Shown in pieces: positions 1 to 10,523 of a stretch of 64,000 bases of DNA. A model generated the notes under the pieces. That model worked only from the letters and a program-made list of their open reading frames with translations, made no database searches and was not told the DNA's origin. How positions within the stretch are numbered: position 1 is the first letter of the stretch; every line of letters begins with the position of its first letter. A program made the translations under genes and the position numbers. Source of the stretch: Gautieria morchelliformis (taxonomy: Eukaryota > Basidiomycota > Agaricomycetes > Gomphales > Gomphaceae); NCBI GenBank assembly GCA_015179125.1, contig WHVA01000147.1, positions 1-64,000 of the forward strand, given 5' to 3'.

Positions 1-530
1 CCTTCCCCCTTGAAGAACAGAGCGGGGAGGCAATGATGTCTCTTTGAGCTGATTCTTAGTCCAGATCAGCCCGTCCCGGATCCCAATCTCGGGTGCGCGT
101 CCGGGTGCGCCATGATCTTTGTGAACATGGTGTCCCTGTGGTACGCTCTGTAGGACCTTAGACAGGTCTACGCCTGCTCGACGATCCGGCGCAGGGGCGC
201 GCCGTCATTTCCTGCGCGATGGCTCTGACATCATCATCGTCGTCGCTGAGCGGCGACTTCCGGGCTCTGGTGAGCCCTCGTTTAATCGGGCGTTCCTTAC
301 TCTCGCCTCTGTCTTCTCAGCGAGGCGTTTAGAGCGTCTTGTCGCCGCTGTTCGCAGCTCGATATACCGGTCGGTGGGCAATAATCACCGTCCGGGTCTA
401 AACGCGCATCCGTTCACGAAGACATGGTCCGGTGATTGTCATCACTCGTGTCGCTCTCGTAGTAGCGCGACAGGCAGTCCGCTACCTTGATCTCTACACC
501 GTCGACGTGAACGGTGTTGAAATTGAACCG
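1..530 (-). pseudogene. RNase H C-terminus and integrase linker of copy B, rich in small deletions
   Basis: Homologous to 12430-12970 of copy A and 48060-48600 of copy D. About 480-530 (the VHVDGVE end of RNase H) still matches A exactly. From about 430 down to 1 there are many 1-10 base deletions plus substitutions relative to A, so no frame stays open. The same element coordinate in copy D carries a similar cluster of small deletions. Confidence 0.7.
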
Positions 531-1425
531 GGAGAGAAACTCCCACCATCTGACCTGGCGGTCAGATAGGCTCTTCTGGGTCTCGAAGTACTCGAGCCCT
601 TTGTGGTCTGTTAGAGGTCCACCTTTTTCTTGCTCAGAAAAAGGTGATTCTTCCTCAGTCTGTCAAAGGCGATGTAGAGGTGCTCTTCATGCTCTTGTAT
701 TGAGAGCGAGAATATGAAGATGTCGTCCATGTATACATGGACGAAGCGACCTATGCAGTCGCAGAAAATGGCTGTCATCAGCCATTGGAATGTTGATGGG
801 GCGTTGCAGTCCCCCATCTGTATCACCTGGCTCCTGAAGGTGCCAAGGATCGTGGCAAAGGCAGTCTTTGCTACGTGATCCGGATGGATCTGTATCTGCT
901 CGTATGCTTCTGACATATCGAGTTTTGTTCAATATCGACAGCGAGCCATGTCGCTGCGAATGATATCTTGATCCGGGAAGGGCGTGATGTCCTTCACCGT
1001 GTTTTCGTTCTGCTGGCGCAGATCGAAGACGGTTCTCAATGTACTGTTCTTCTTCGGCACACACAGCATGGGCACTGCCTGCTGTGCGACTGCCGGAATC
1101 CACCACTTTGCAGTGGTGTATCATTCTATCTTAGCCGACAGTTCCTCCCGGAAATGTTCGGGCATTTCGGTAGTCGATACCGCATGTGCTTGTTGGGATC
1201 GATGAGGTTGGTCTCATGGTTGATCTCCCATAGTGGCGGGAGTTCTAATGGAATTCCGCTGACTAAGTCAGTGATTCGTTCCATCCATTCCTCACGGAGG
1301 CGAGGAAGGTCATCATCTGTGAGGATGATGGTGGTGGTTGGCTTAGAAGCCATTAGGCGCTGTTGGTGTCTATTAGGTCCCGTGGCACGCGGGCCCGCTT
1401 TCCTCTGTCCCATCGCTTTCACCAT
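531..1425 (-). pseudogene. Reverse transcriptase of copy B, broken
   Basis: Gypsy-type RT. The ORF at 611-916 carries the LDMSEAYEQI block (first catalytic Asp) and the YMDD active site followed by IFIFS. The upstream ORF 1126-1425 is the pol N-terminal part (MVKAMGQRK...). Breaks seen: a TGA where C and D have CGA just before the LDMSEAYEQ block, a one-base deletion near 1163 against copy A, and at ~610 a ~538 bp deletion removing the RT thumb/connection and the first part of RNase H. It cannot make a working enzyme. Confidence 0.85.
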
Positions 1426-1500
1426 TAGGTGAGAGTGCCTCTCCCTATGGCTGTAGGGTGAGTTCGAGGACGAGTCGTCCCGCGACTCGTCCTCCTGGCT

Positions 1501-2565
1501 TCAATGAGCCAGGTTAGGCTTTGGTGCCTGGGTGATTCTGATCACCCGTGGCCCCTTGTCCTCATTCGTTGATCCGTCGTCGTCGAATGATACCTTGCCC
1601 GTGGGGATCACTTCGTTCCCCTTGCGGATCGTCCCTGGGCTTGAAAAGTCCAGGGTTATGCCGAACCTCCTTAGGAACGGTGTCCCTAAGATAGCGTCGT
1701 AATATTTGATGTTCGCTACATCGAAATATTCGTCGTATGTCTCACGACCAAACTTGATGGTCGTGTTCGTTCCATAGCTGATCGTGGAACGGCTGCCTAT
1801 GCAGGCTAGCTGCAGCGCGATTGGTTGCTCCAGGGAGAATGTCTTCATCCCTGTAGCTCGCGTGAATTCGGGGGATAGCAGTACCCCTTCACTGCCGCTA
1901 TCTAGCAGGCAGTGGGCTTTTACGCCGTTTATTTCCCAGTACCCCGATAGGGTACGGTTCTCACTGCGCGGGTGCGTTGGTCGCGTCCTGTGTTTGCTTC
2001 AGTGGTGATACACCGGCTCGGCCGCCTTGTCTGGCGTGACCGACATGCGTGCCGCCATGATCTTCGTGGCGGTTTCGTCCTCCAGCGCGAATCTGATTTC
2101 ACTGGACATGTAGGTGGTGTCTTCCACCTCTTCGTCCCATTCATAGTATTGGGACGGCTCTGGGTCCCACTCTTCACTGGGCGCATCTCCGTTGTATGGA
2201 GTGTCGTTGGGTTGGGAATCACCCTCCCCCTCTTCATCAATCTGTTGAAGAGAATTTTGACCGAGATCCGTCTCCGGATCCTTGGCCTCATCGTCGTGCT
2301 TCACGGCTGCTGTCCTTATACTGGACCTAAGCCAGGGGCACTCTGCCTTCTTGTGGCCAGGTTGGCCACATTCAAAGCACGTGGTGTTGCTTTGGCTGCC
2401 GCTGGGCCTATCGTTAGGCCGGCCCAACGTTTTCATTGGTGGGGCAGGTCGTGGGGATGACCCGGATGCTTGAGGCTGTTTAGCTTCAGGCGGGCGTCCA
2501 GCTTGCGCTGGGTGTGATGGCGGTAGCCGTTGTCCTGTTCCGCTTCTTGAGAACAGCTGAGCCAC
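1501..2565 (-). pseudogene. Nucleocapsid (CCHC) and aspartic protease of copy B
   Basis: One frame interrupted by a TGA near 2000. The first part has a retroviral zinc knuckle, CFECGQPGHKKAEC (CX2CX4HX4C), then an acidic stretch. The second part has the protease active-site block LLDSGSEGVLL and, further on, ILGTPFLRR, which resembles the conserved ILG region of retroviral proteases. Same arrangement and same stop as copy A. The frame differs from that of the upstream Gag ORF. Confidence 0.8.
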
Positions 2566-3650
2566 TCGTCGGGCAGCTGAGCGGTGTGGCTGTGGGCCAC
2601 TGTCTCTTCAGCGTTCTTCGCTAGTAGCTCGAGTGCCCATGTGTGGCGGCGTGCGGCTGCGGCTTCTTTACACTGCCAGTGTGCAACTTCGAGCTCTAAG
2701 CTCTCGGTCGTTGTTTCAGAGTCAGGCTCCGAGGCGACCTGATCCCTAACGATCTGTTGGATTGTTTTACGGCTGTCCGTTGGGGAAGCCGGTTGTTCTT
2801 GAGGTTCGTTCCTGAACCTTACGTCCTGTTCGACCGGGACGGCTGGCGGCGGCATTCGCTGCTTGTCCTGCTCCTTTCGGCGCGGGTCTTCCACATCGCG
2901 ACTGCGTTCGTTGGCTGCGGACTGTCGCGAGCTCGGACGAGTAGCGTCGTGTTCTCCGCGTGGGCGGAGGGCTTTCTTGACGTCCTCCAGCGTGGCTGCG
3001 TCTTGCAGCCTGCCCTCCTCCGCCTGGTGGAGTTCCTTGCCGATTGCCATTAGGGCGGTGGCGGCATTGTCAAGCTGCGATGCCAGCTGATCGTGCTTGT
3101 GGCACGTCAGCGTGCTTCAGTGCAGCGTAGCCTGCACCTGTTTGTTCAGGACCTCTGCCGTCTTGGGGTCGATGGCGTGAGCCCTTGAGCTCTTGCCACT
3201 GGAGCTCGAGTATTCCAAGTCCTGACCATCGTCTGGGGCTCGTCTTTTTTGCCGTCGTCCCCCTTCAGGGACGATCGTCGTCACTCTACTTCTTGAGCGT
3301 CGGTTTGAGTTGTGGCTTTGTGCCCGCCTCGACATTGTTGCTCTACCGTCTGATGACGGCGAGACTTCTCTGCCCTTTCCTTTGTCTCTGGGCAGAGAGG
3401 AATGGGGGGGCGGTGCCGGCTTGTTGCCCGGCATCGTCTCTTCCTCGGCCACACTCGATGAGACGTGGTCGGGGTTTTCCTCGTCCTCTACTGAGGGGAC
3501 GAGGGCGGTGAGATCTACGATCTCTCCGTCCTCTATCGTCCTGGACTCTTGGTCCAGGGTAGCGTCAGCCATCGTGTCGCTGGGCTGCGCCTGGGGCGTG
3601 GACCTCGAGCTCGTCGCTCGTGTCCGTCTTCGACTGCATGGAATCATCAT
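2433..3650 (-). pseudogene. Gag N-terminal region of copy B
   Basis: Charged, Glu/Arg/Lys-rich frame read leftwards from about 3650 with one TGA near 3117 (CGA in C and D). The likely start is the internal ATG of MADATLDQES (~3572), because it is conserved in all four copies. It overlaps the zinc-knuckle frame by about 130 bases in a different frame. I do not see the usual Retrotrans_gag core, so part of Gag may be lost from this subfamily. Confidence 0.65.
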
Positions 3651-3788
3651 GCTCGCAGCCGACAGTAGAAGGTCTACTGGAGGGTCTCAACCATGTTTAG
3701 TCGTCGACGCAGTGATCTTTTTGAAGATTGCTTCGAATCCACTATCGGTTGGTCGCGTGGCGATCAACCGCAGGATAGTTCAAAAAGG

Positions 3789-4003
3789 TGTAAAGGATGT
3801 CGATCTTAAGACCTTGTATCACAAGGGCACAACAGAACTTGACCAATGAGTGGTATTCTGAATGCTACGTAGTGACAGGTAAGAGTAAGATGCGATGGGG
3901 GCCGCTGGCCGATTCCCACGCATAAACTATACAGTGGGTCCCTAAGGGGCCCACTGGGATTATGTAATAAGTAAAGTACATGTAGATACACAGGTTATTT
4001 ACA
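3789..4003 (-). repeat. 5' LTR of copy B
   Basis: 215 bp, TGTAAATAAC...CTTTACA when read on the minus strand, matching the LTRs of A, C and D. It contains a near-perfect hairpin (CAGTGGG...CCCACTG) also found in the other LTRs. Confidence 0.92.
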
Positions 4004-4273
4004 ACATAGCTGTATACGCGTCTTCAGCGATACAAAAAGATAGCGCTCTAGTTCTCCTTTGCGACAGCCACTATAGCATACGGTGTAACTCGTTGAAAGG
4101 GGTTCATGACGATGAGAACAATTTCAGTGACTATAGGTAGGATGGCGAATGACCGGGCGTGACGAACACGGGTTCTCATTGGAGTTCCAACACATGTTTG
4201 GCACCTCATGTAGGAATGAACGCGTAAGCCAGGAGCAAACCGCGTCACTCGATGTCACCCCATTGTGACATAG
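4004..4273. other. Left end of the spacer, no gene recognised
   Basis: Unique sequence between the LTR of copy B and the R1 solo LTR. A 66-codon minus-strand ORF (4048-4248) is present and identical in the second spacer copy, but it has no recognisable motif. The first ~45 bases differ at several sites from the second copy; from about 4053 on the two copies match. The last five bases (CATAG, 4269-4273) are the target duplication of R1. Confidence 0.5.
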
Positions 4274-4753
4274 TGTTGGGTGCATTTATGCTCCTGCACC
4301 AAAATCAAGCATAATGTATTCAATTTATTGTATGGTGTTTCAATCTCTTCTCACATTGTTCTTCTACGATGCATTCACTTCTCTGATTATTTTCGAAAAT
4401 TTCCAGTCACTCCCTACCTCTCCATTTCATTCTGTTATTTCTATTTTCACAGGCGGCTGCACCCAGCGGAGTTTGAAATGACTTGAGCTCTTGAGCGCTA
4501 AAGGGCCGGGTGCATGTATATGCATTCTGAGACAGAATAGTACTCCTCTTCGAGTGACAATAAATTCACTGAGAGAGGCGAGTAGTATCCTTTATATTTC
4601 CATAGCATGTTGACTGAAAATCATGTAGTACATTTGATTCTAGGTATTGTATTAATATCACAGTGACAATAAATTCACTGAGAGAGTACATTTGATTCTA
4701 GCTTTCTAGGAACTCTACCGAACCTTCCCTGCCATAACCCCAAGTTGCTAACA
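4274..4753 (+). repeat. Solo LTR R1 (copy 1), target duplication CATAG
   Basis: 480 bp element starting TGTTGGGTGC and ending TTGCTAACA, flanked by CATAG at 4269-4273 and 4754-4758. A second independent insertion at 29382-29860 has its own duplication (GTGCC), which fixes both ends. TG...CA ends and a 5 bp duplication are typical of a solo LTR. Inside, a ~22 bp motif (gacaataaattcactgagag) occurs twice. No internal region of the parent retrotransposon was seen. Strand is arbitrary. Confidence 0.85.
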
Positions 4754-4816
4754 CATAGCGCATGCACAGTTCCATTGTGCATTATTCCCATTGTTCTTTA
4801 GACCATTGTTCTTTCG

Positions 4817-5500
4817 TGTTACGTATCGAGATTTCCACTAAGTCAGAACTGGAAAGGACAGCGACTTCAACTTATAGGTTGCGCCCCCAATGAACTATCG
4901 TCCTAGGTATTTTGGAAATGAGTCGGAAGTCGGAAAGTACTGAACAAAAGGTTTGGTCGGAACTTGAGTCGGAACTGAGGCGGAAGGCGGAAGGCGGAGA
5001 GACTGAGATCTTGCAAGACTCGCTATGCTAAGAACAGGAGATGGAGCGAAGGAAATCAAGTATCGAAGGCGATTATCTGATTGCAGAATAAGAGACATAC
5101 ATGACAGGTTTTTATACAAAGAGCTGAGACAACAGGTAATGGTATGGTACTAAGCAAATTCCGGGAGAAGTGGAAGTCGAGTAGACAATGCGTGGGAACT
5201 AACTAATTGGGAACAATGGTACTACAAGGGGGGTTCAGGGTAAGGTAGAACAATGGTAAATAACAAGGGGTCGGGGAAACATATCTGACAACGAAACACA
5301 AGGAGGGTCGGACATATGGTCTTGATGAACGGTAAGGTGGGTCCGGTGGGTCCGAGTAATAGAGTCGAAAGAACAAGGGAAATGTACAAGGGGCGGAATG
5401 TCGGAATTAACGGAGGGGCGGAAAGTGTTGCGGAAATATCGGAGGGGCGGAAGGTGTGGCGGAACTGAGGATCGGAAGTCGGAAATGAACGGTCGTAACA
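4817..5500 (-). repeat. Solo LTR-like element, TGTTACG...CGTAACA
   Basis: 684 bp segment whose ends are inverted repeats (TGTTACG at 4817, CGTAACA ending at 5500), with imperfect flanking duplication TTTCG (4812-4816) and TTTAG (5501-5505). It is rich in GGCGGAA and GTCGGAA-type repeats. A related fragment lies at 57529-57856 and ends in the same GGTCGTAACA. I orient it on the minus strand because TGTTACGACCG resembles known LTR starts; that is inference. Confidence 0.6.
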
Positions 5501-5731
5501 TTTAGTCCTATTGTTCTTTAGACACTATAAAGTAGATAGCATGTCTCCACTCTACCTCAGTACATTGCAACGACACATTTACTGAGGTAAGACTCTTATT
5601 ACTAGTCTCATATTTATCTCAACTCACCTATACCATTTGTAGAAATACTTCGTATAGGTAAACAATATAGTACATTGCAACGACGCATTTACTGAGAAAT
5701 ACTTCATATAGTCCATATATTCTCACACCTC

Positions 5732-6892
5732 ATGCCACGACCACCCAACCTACGTCCTGTTCATCAGCACTACTGTAAACCGCTGAGAGAACGGGTTATC
5801 TACCAGAAGTTCAAACTTGGCCAGAGTACTCCTGACATCACCATTCACTTAGATATGTCGTGGCGTGTAGTACAACAAATCATAACACTCTGGCGCGACG
5901 TCGGCGATGTAATCAATGCTCCACAGAAGCTCTCACGTGCACCACTGATGACTGCAGCCCAAGAGGAGGTAAGCTATCTATGGTTGTGTCTCATTCTGTC
6001 TGATATTACTGCCTGACAGTTTCTAATTGCGCTGCTTGCGCATTCTCCATACTTATATCTTGACGAGCTTGCCGAGGAACTGGAAGTACGGCATGGCATT
6101 ACTGTTAGTATATCAACTATCTGCAGATCATTGCAATGACTTGGGGTACAACACAAAAAGGTATGTTTTTACTTTTACTGAACTTGGCCGGTAGCTCATA
6201 TGTATCTCTCTGAAAAGCCTTCTAAGGCTGCTGCAGAGGGTTGTGAAACCTCCAGGACAAATTTTCAATGGGCTATAGGTGCTGAGTCACCTGAAAGATT
6301 GTGTACACCAATGAAAGCGCTATTGAGTTTCAAACAACATATCAACTCATGGGGTGGAGCTACAAGGGGTGTAGAGCCTGGGTTAAGGCAAAGTTTGGAA
6401 GGGGTGAACCGTAAGTACATGATCTATCTTATACATGTAATACTCTTCTTATGCCCAATGTAGATATTCACGACGGCATTATCTACAGCAATATCATGAT
6501 TGGTCCATATGATGGTAATTCATTTATAGAGTACCTTGAAGGGATCTTAGAACACATGAATCCATATCCAGCACCTCGAAGTGTTCTGGTACTCGATAAC
6601 TGCAGAATTCATCATGTGCCAGGGGTAAGGGAGTTGTGTGCCGCTCAGTAAAGTTGCCTCTGCATTCATTCCTATATCTGCAGCTGATATTATTTTTCAG
6701 AAGTGTAAAATCATGTATTTGCCTCCTTATTCACCCGATCTCAACCCCATTTAAGAAGCATTTTCTTTCATCAAGTCATACCTCCGCAGGCATGGCGACC
6801 GGTTTCACCAGGCGATTTCAAGTAGGCAGAAGGAGTTACTGCTCATGTTTTTATACGAGACCATATTCTTGGGTGGATGAAACCTTCAGGTT
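5732..6892 (+). pseudogene. Tc1/mariner-like transposase gene, inactivated
   Basis: Cut-and-paste DDE transposase read over several exons. Exon 1 (from ATG 5732) encodes a helix-turn-helix region; intron 5969-6019 is GT...AG. The next exon contains YLDELAEELEVRHG and ends in a TGA before LGYNTKR. Around 6305-6405 the first catalytic block reads TNESAIE where DES is usual, so the first Asp is Asn. After an intron ending at the AG before 6464, DIHDGIIYSNIMIG leads to VLVLDNCRIHH (second Asp). The last exon has YLPPYSPDLNPI followed by a stop where the first Glu of EEAFS is expected. Upstream, a 25 bp motif (tacattgcaacgac...) is repeated at about 5570 and 5670; I found no matching inverted repeat on the right. 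The second spacer copy carries the same lesions. Confidence 0.8.
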
Positions 6893-7010
6893 ACTTGTAG
6901 ACTCGTGCTGTTGTATCGCTTGACACATTAGGTGCTGATCATTATTAGCTACCTTTGACATGAGAACTCCACCTTACTACTTTCGACATTGACTAGACAA
7001 TCTACTCGTG

Positions 7011-7922
7011 TTAAGCATGCTTAGCCCGCCGCATGTTTTTCCTCGCCTTGTTTACCCTGTGAATGGCTTTCTCCACCACTTTGTGAATAAACTGTGCATC
7101 TCCCAATAAAAACCCAAATTTTTCTTTGAGCTCCTCAGCTGTGAGACCCCGCAGCTCATCGATGTAGTGTACGTGCTCGCTTTGGAAGCGCGTCTTGAAT
7201 AACTCAAGATCACCATCTTGCGCATCTGGCTGGATGGCAAGCATATCAATGAAGTCGGAAATAGTTGGGAAAGGGTGAGCTGCCGTGATTTATGGTTCAT
7301 TACTTGAAGGGCCCGTAGCTGGACTAGGTGATCTTGCGTGGCGCTATTTTCTTTTTCAAAAATGGCATAGCTAATTCTATCATCTGCATTGGGTCGTGGT
7401 ATCCGTATTGTGGCACATATTGTAGAAAGTCTGGTTGGCGAGGTTGCGTACGTAGGAGCAGTTCGTGAGGTTCGTAGAGAGTTATGGAGAGAATAGAGAT
7501 GAGAACACAACTTTGGTTGTATGCACAAATACCATGCGCAGTGACAACAACACTAGACACCGACTGATATATCACCATCCAGTCACAAGCCTCATGGGCT
7601 AGAATAAGAACACAATGCTGGAGATTTACTGCCTGTTTTGCGGAAATTGGTCGCATGCGAGTTGAGCGACGGATAGAGGTTCCAAAACCAGGCTTGGATT
7701 CAGGTATGTCTAGATGCCAGAACTTAATGTGAGGTGAGGTGGTTATAAGAGAAAACTTACCTTGTTCAATAGGAGAGAAAACTTACCTTGTTCAATAGGA
7801 GCAATATCTTGCACTCTATTGTCTTGACCCTCCGAGTCAGCCCAATCTGCTGATGATCGTTTGACCCTGGTAGGTTTACTGTCTACCTTAAATTTCTTCT
7901 TCTGATTTTTCTTGCTACCCAT
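7011..7922 (-). CDS. Spliced host-like gene with possible SAM-like C-terminus
   Basis: Start ATG at 7922-7920 (MGSKKNQKKK, strongly basic). Exon 1 ends at 7787 before a GTAAGT donor; joining to the AG before ACATACCTGAATCC gives IEQ-DIPESKPGFG in frame. Later parts include DDRISYAIFEKENS and a C-terminal ~65-residue helical region (IDMLAIQPD...LTAEELKEKFGFLLGDAQF) resembling SAM-like domains; it ends RRAKHA. Inner exon borders are not certain. In this copy, a 26 bp tandem duplication repeats the exon 1 donor region. Both spacer copies keep the frame. Function unknown; SAM is inferred from the length and the LT.EEL pattern. Confidence 0.5.
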
Positions 7923-7969
7923 GGTCGTCCTATGAGAATGGAAACAATGTCACAATTATGGCGTTCCCC

Positions 7970-8191
7970 TCATTTACATCTATCCTGTGGAGGTAGAGTG
8001 AACTTGGTGCGTATCTCCTCAGGGTTCTCACTCCCATGCCTTGGAATGTTTTGTATGACGATGCTAGTCTCATCAAGCATCAGCACCTCCGCAGTTCCAT
8101 CTCGCTGGTCGGGACCTCCTGCATCATCTGCTGTTCCTACCCCCACACACCAGGCTGCACAGTGTAGAGTACAGTACCCAGTGTCGGCCAT
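7970..8191 (-). CDS. Hypothetical ORF, conserved in both spacer copies
   Basis: 73-codon frame (MADTGYCTLHCAAWCVG...) with four Cys in the first 16 residues and a GSENPEEI stretch near the end. The second copy (43071-43292) differs by a few substitutions and keeps the frame open. It may be an exon of a larger gene upstream of the SAM-like gene on the same strand. I do not recognise a family. Confidence 0.35.
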   Translation of the reverse strand: MADTGYCTLHCAAWCVGVGTADDAGGPDQRDGTAEVLMLDETSIVIQNIPRHGSENPEEIRTKFTLPPQDRCK

Positions 8192-8484
8192 TCTTCCGAG
8201 TCAATACTTTTTCCTCAAAGTGATCCCTTTGCAGAAAGACCCTGCCGTCAGAAATTATTTCCCAGTCCTTGTTTCAAACTCAAGGCCAGTCTCTAAACCC
8301 AGCTCAGATCCTGCTGCTACACTGACACCTTCTCCAAGCATCCCACCCTGCTCCCGTCACCATTCTGTCAAGGTGATGACCACCATCACTTTATAGACCA
8401 CGTTGACCTCTGCCTCTATCCGCTCTCGCCTCGTCTTGCAGCCTGAGATTGAGCGTAACTACCACATATTTTATCAACTCTGCG

Positions 8485-8952
8485 CAGGTGCTCCCCTCAA
8501 GGAACGGAAAGAGACATTACCAAGTTTTTCCACCTGAAACAAGGCAGTCCTAGTTCGACTCCAATTCCCAATGTCAATGCTGCTGCTGCTGCTGCTCTGA
8601 CTCGTCCCTGTGCACCCACGTCACCCCGTGCTCCTCGTGGACCACGTCGCCCTGCGCACCTCCTGGTCCACATCGCGTCACGTTCCTGTGGGTCCACGTC
8701 ACCTGCAGCTTCCCCCACCCCCTCCCCCACACCGAGCTTGAGTTGCCGCAGCTTCACCATGCGTCCCGGCGGCACGTCCGCCCCAGGGCCGACATACCAG
8801 CTCATGATGATCCCACGCTGCGAGCACAGGGGTGGCGACTTGGGCATGCATCATGCAGCGGGCAGGGGAGGATATGATGCCAATGGTGAACTGCGGTGGG
8901 AGGAGAAACCTTCTGCGACGAGGTCACATAACGTCTCATCTGGATCTGGTTC
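8485..8952 (+). pseudogene. Reading frame interrupted by gypsy copy A (left part)
   Basis: Open frame starting after a plausible splice acceptor (ctctgcgcag near 8487), with Ala-, Pro- and Ser-rich stretches, then MRPGGTSAPGPTYQLMM and ending ...SSGSGS at the LTR. Removing copy A and one GGTTC duplication joins this frame to 16647-16838, where it continues (YPYDDDSIENEHGK...) to a TAG. This suggests copy A landed in a coding exon. Low-complexity content means the frame could be partly fortuitous. Confidence 0.45.
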
Positions 8953-9167
8953 TGTAAATAACCTGTGTATCTACATGTACTTTACTTATTACATAATCCC
9001 AGTGGGCCCCTTAGGGACCCACTGTATAGTTTATGCGTGGGAATCGGCCAGCGGCCCCCATCGCATCTTACTCTTACCTGTCACTACGTAGCATTCAGAA
9101 TACCACTCATTGGTCAAGTTCTGTTGTGCCCTTGTGATACAAGGTCTTAAGATCGACATCCTTTACA
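8953..9167 (+). repeat. 5' LTR of copy A
   Basis: TGTAAATAAC...CTTTACA, 215 bp. It contains a 25-base near-perfect hairpin at 9000-9024 (one mismatched pair) that is kept in the other copies I compared, including the divergent LTR at 59547. It differs from the 3' LTR at a handful of positions, so the insertion is fairly young. Confidence 0.95.
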
Positions 9168-9305
9168 CCTTTTTGAACTATCCTGCGGTTGATCGCCACG
9201 CGACCAACCGATAGTGGATTCGAAGCAATCTTCAAAAAGATCACTGCGTCGACGACTAAACATGGTTGAGACCCTCCAGTAGACCTTCTACTGTCGGCTG
9301 CGAGC

Positions 9306-10523
9306 ATGATGATTCCATGCAGTCGAAGACGGACACGAGCGACGAGCTCGAGGTCCACGCCCCAGGCGCAGCCCAGCGACACGATGGCTGACGCTACCCT
9401 GGACCAAGAGTCCAGGACGATAGAGGACGGAGAGATCGTAGATCTCACCGCCCTCGTCCCCTCAGTAGAGGACGAGGAAAACCCCGACCACGTCTCATCG
9501 AGTGTGGCCGAGGAAGAGACGATGCCGGGCAACAAGCCGGCACCGCCCCCCCATTCCTCTCTGCCCAGAGACAAAGGAAAGGGCAGAGAAGTCTCGCCGT
9601 CATCAGACGGTAGAGCAACAATGTCGAGGCGGGCACAAAGCCACAACTCAAACCGACGCTCAAGAAGTAGAGTGACGACGATCGTCCCTGAAGGGGGACG
9701 ACGGCAAAAAAGACGAGCCCCAGACGATGGTCAGGACTTGGAATACTCGAGCTCCAGTGGCAAGAGCTCAAGGGCTCACGCCATCGACCCCAAGACGGCA
9801 GAGGTCCTGAACAAACAGGTGCAGGCTACGCTGCACTGAAGCACGCTGACGTGCCACAAGCACGATCAGCTGGCATCGCAGCTTGACAATGCCGCCACCG
9901 CCCTAATGGCAATCGGCAAGGAACTCCACCAGGCGGAGGAGGGCAGGCTGCAAGACGCAGCCACGCTGGAGGACGTCAAGAAAGCCCTCCGCCCACGCGG
10001 AGAACACGACGCTACTCGTCCGAGCTCGCGACAGTCCGCAGCCAACGAACGCAGTCGCGATGTGGAAGACCCGCGCCGAAAGGAGCAGGACAAGCAGCGA
10101 ATGCCGCCGCCAGCCGTCCCGGTCGAACAGGACGTAAGGTTCAGGAACGAACCTCAAGAACAACCGGCTTCCCCAACGGACAGCCGTAAAACAATCCAAC
10201 AGATCGTTAGGGATCAGGTCGCCTCGGAGCCTGACTCTGAAACAACGACCGAGAGCTTAGAGCTCGAAGTTGCACACTGGCAGTGTAAAGAAGCCGCAGC
10301 CGCACGCCGCCACACATGGGCACTCGAGCTACTAGCGAAGAACGCTGAAGAGACAGTGGCCCACAGCCACACCGCTCAGCTGCCCGACGAGTGGCTCAGC
10401 TGTTCTCAAGAAGCGGAACAGGACAACGGCTACCGCCATCACACCCAGCGCAAGCTGGACGCCCGCCTGAAGCTAAACAGCCTCAAGCATCCGGGTCATC
10501 CCCACGACCTGCCCCACCAATGA
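9306..10523 (+). pseudogene. Gag N-terminal region of copy A
   Basis: Structural protein frame with TGA stops at 9837-9839 and 10521-10523; copy D has CGA at both places. The likely start is ATG 9384 (MADATLDQES). The protein begins acidic, passes an Arg/Ser stretch, then a Glu/Lys/Arg-rich part (MAIGKELHQAEEG...) ending in HAHS-like and HHTQRKLDARLK segments. It overlaps the zinc-knuckle frame by ~130 bases, one frame back. A standard Retrotrans_gag core is not evident. Confidence 0.7.

Larger units (their letters stand above)
1..4003 (-). mobile_element. Ty3/gypsy chromovirus copy B, 5' half, runs off the left edge
   Basis: Reverse-strand copy of the same element as 8953-16641. Reading leftwards it holds a 5' LTR (3789-4003), Gag, CCHC/protease, RT and the start of the RNase H-integrase part; the rest is outside the window. 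Between about 530 and 4003 I found only small indels against copy A, and it shares A's stop codons and A's ~538 bp deletion between RT and RNase H. The outer flank of the LTR starts acata; the matching target duplication would be off the left edge. Confidence 0.9.

Noticed and set aside
2757..3849. Long ORFs antisense to gypsy Gag (and the matching ones in A, C and D)
   Set aside because: They mirror the Gag coding strand, are Arg/Ser/Cys-rich, and have no motifs; shadows of the real frame.
4048..4248. 66-codon minus-strand ORF identical in both spacers
   Set aside because: Identity reflects the substitution-free island, not selection; no motif.
9168..9200. tRNA primer binding site after the 5' LTR
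   Set aside because: No TGG-type start or match to a tRNA 3' end that I can recognise.
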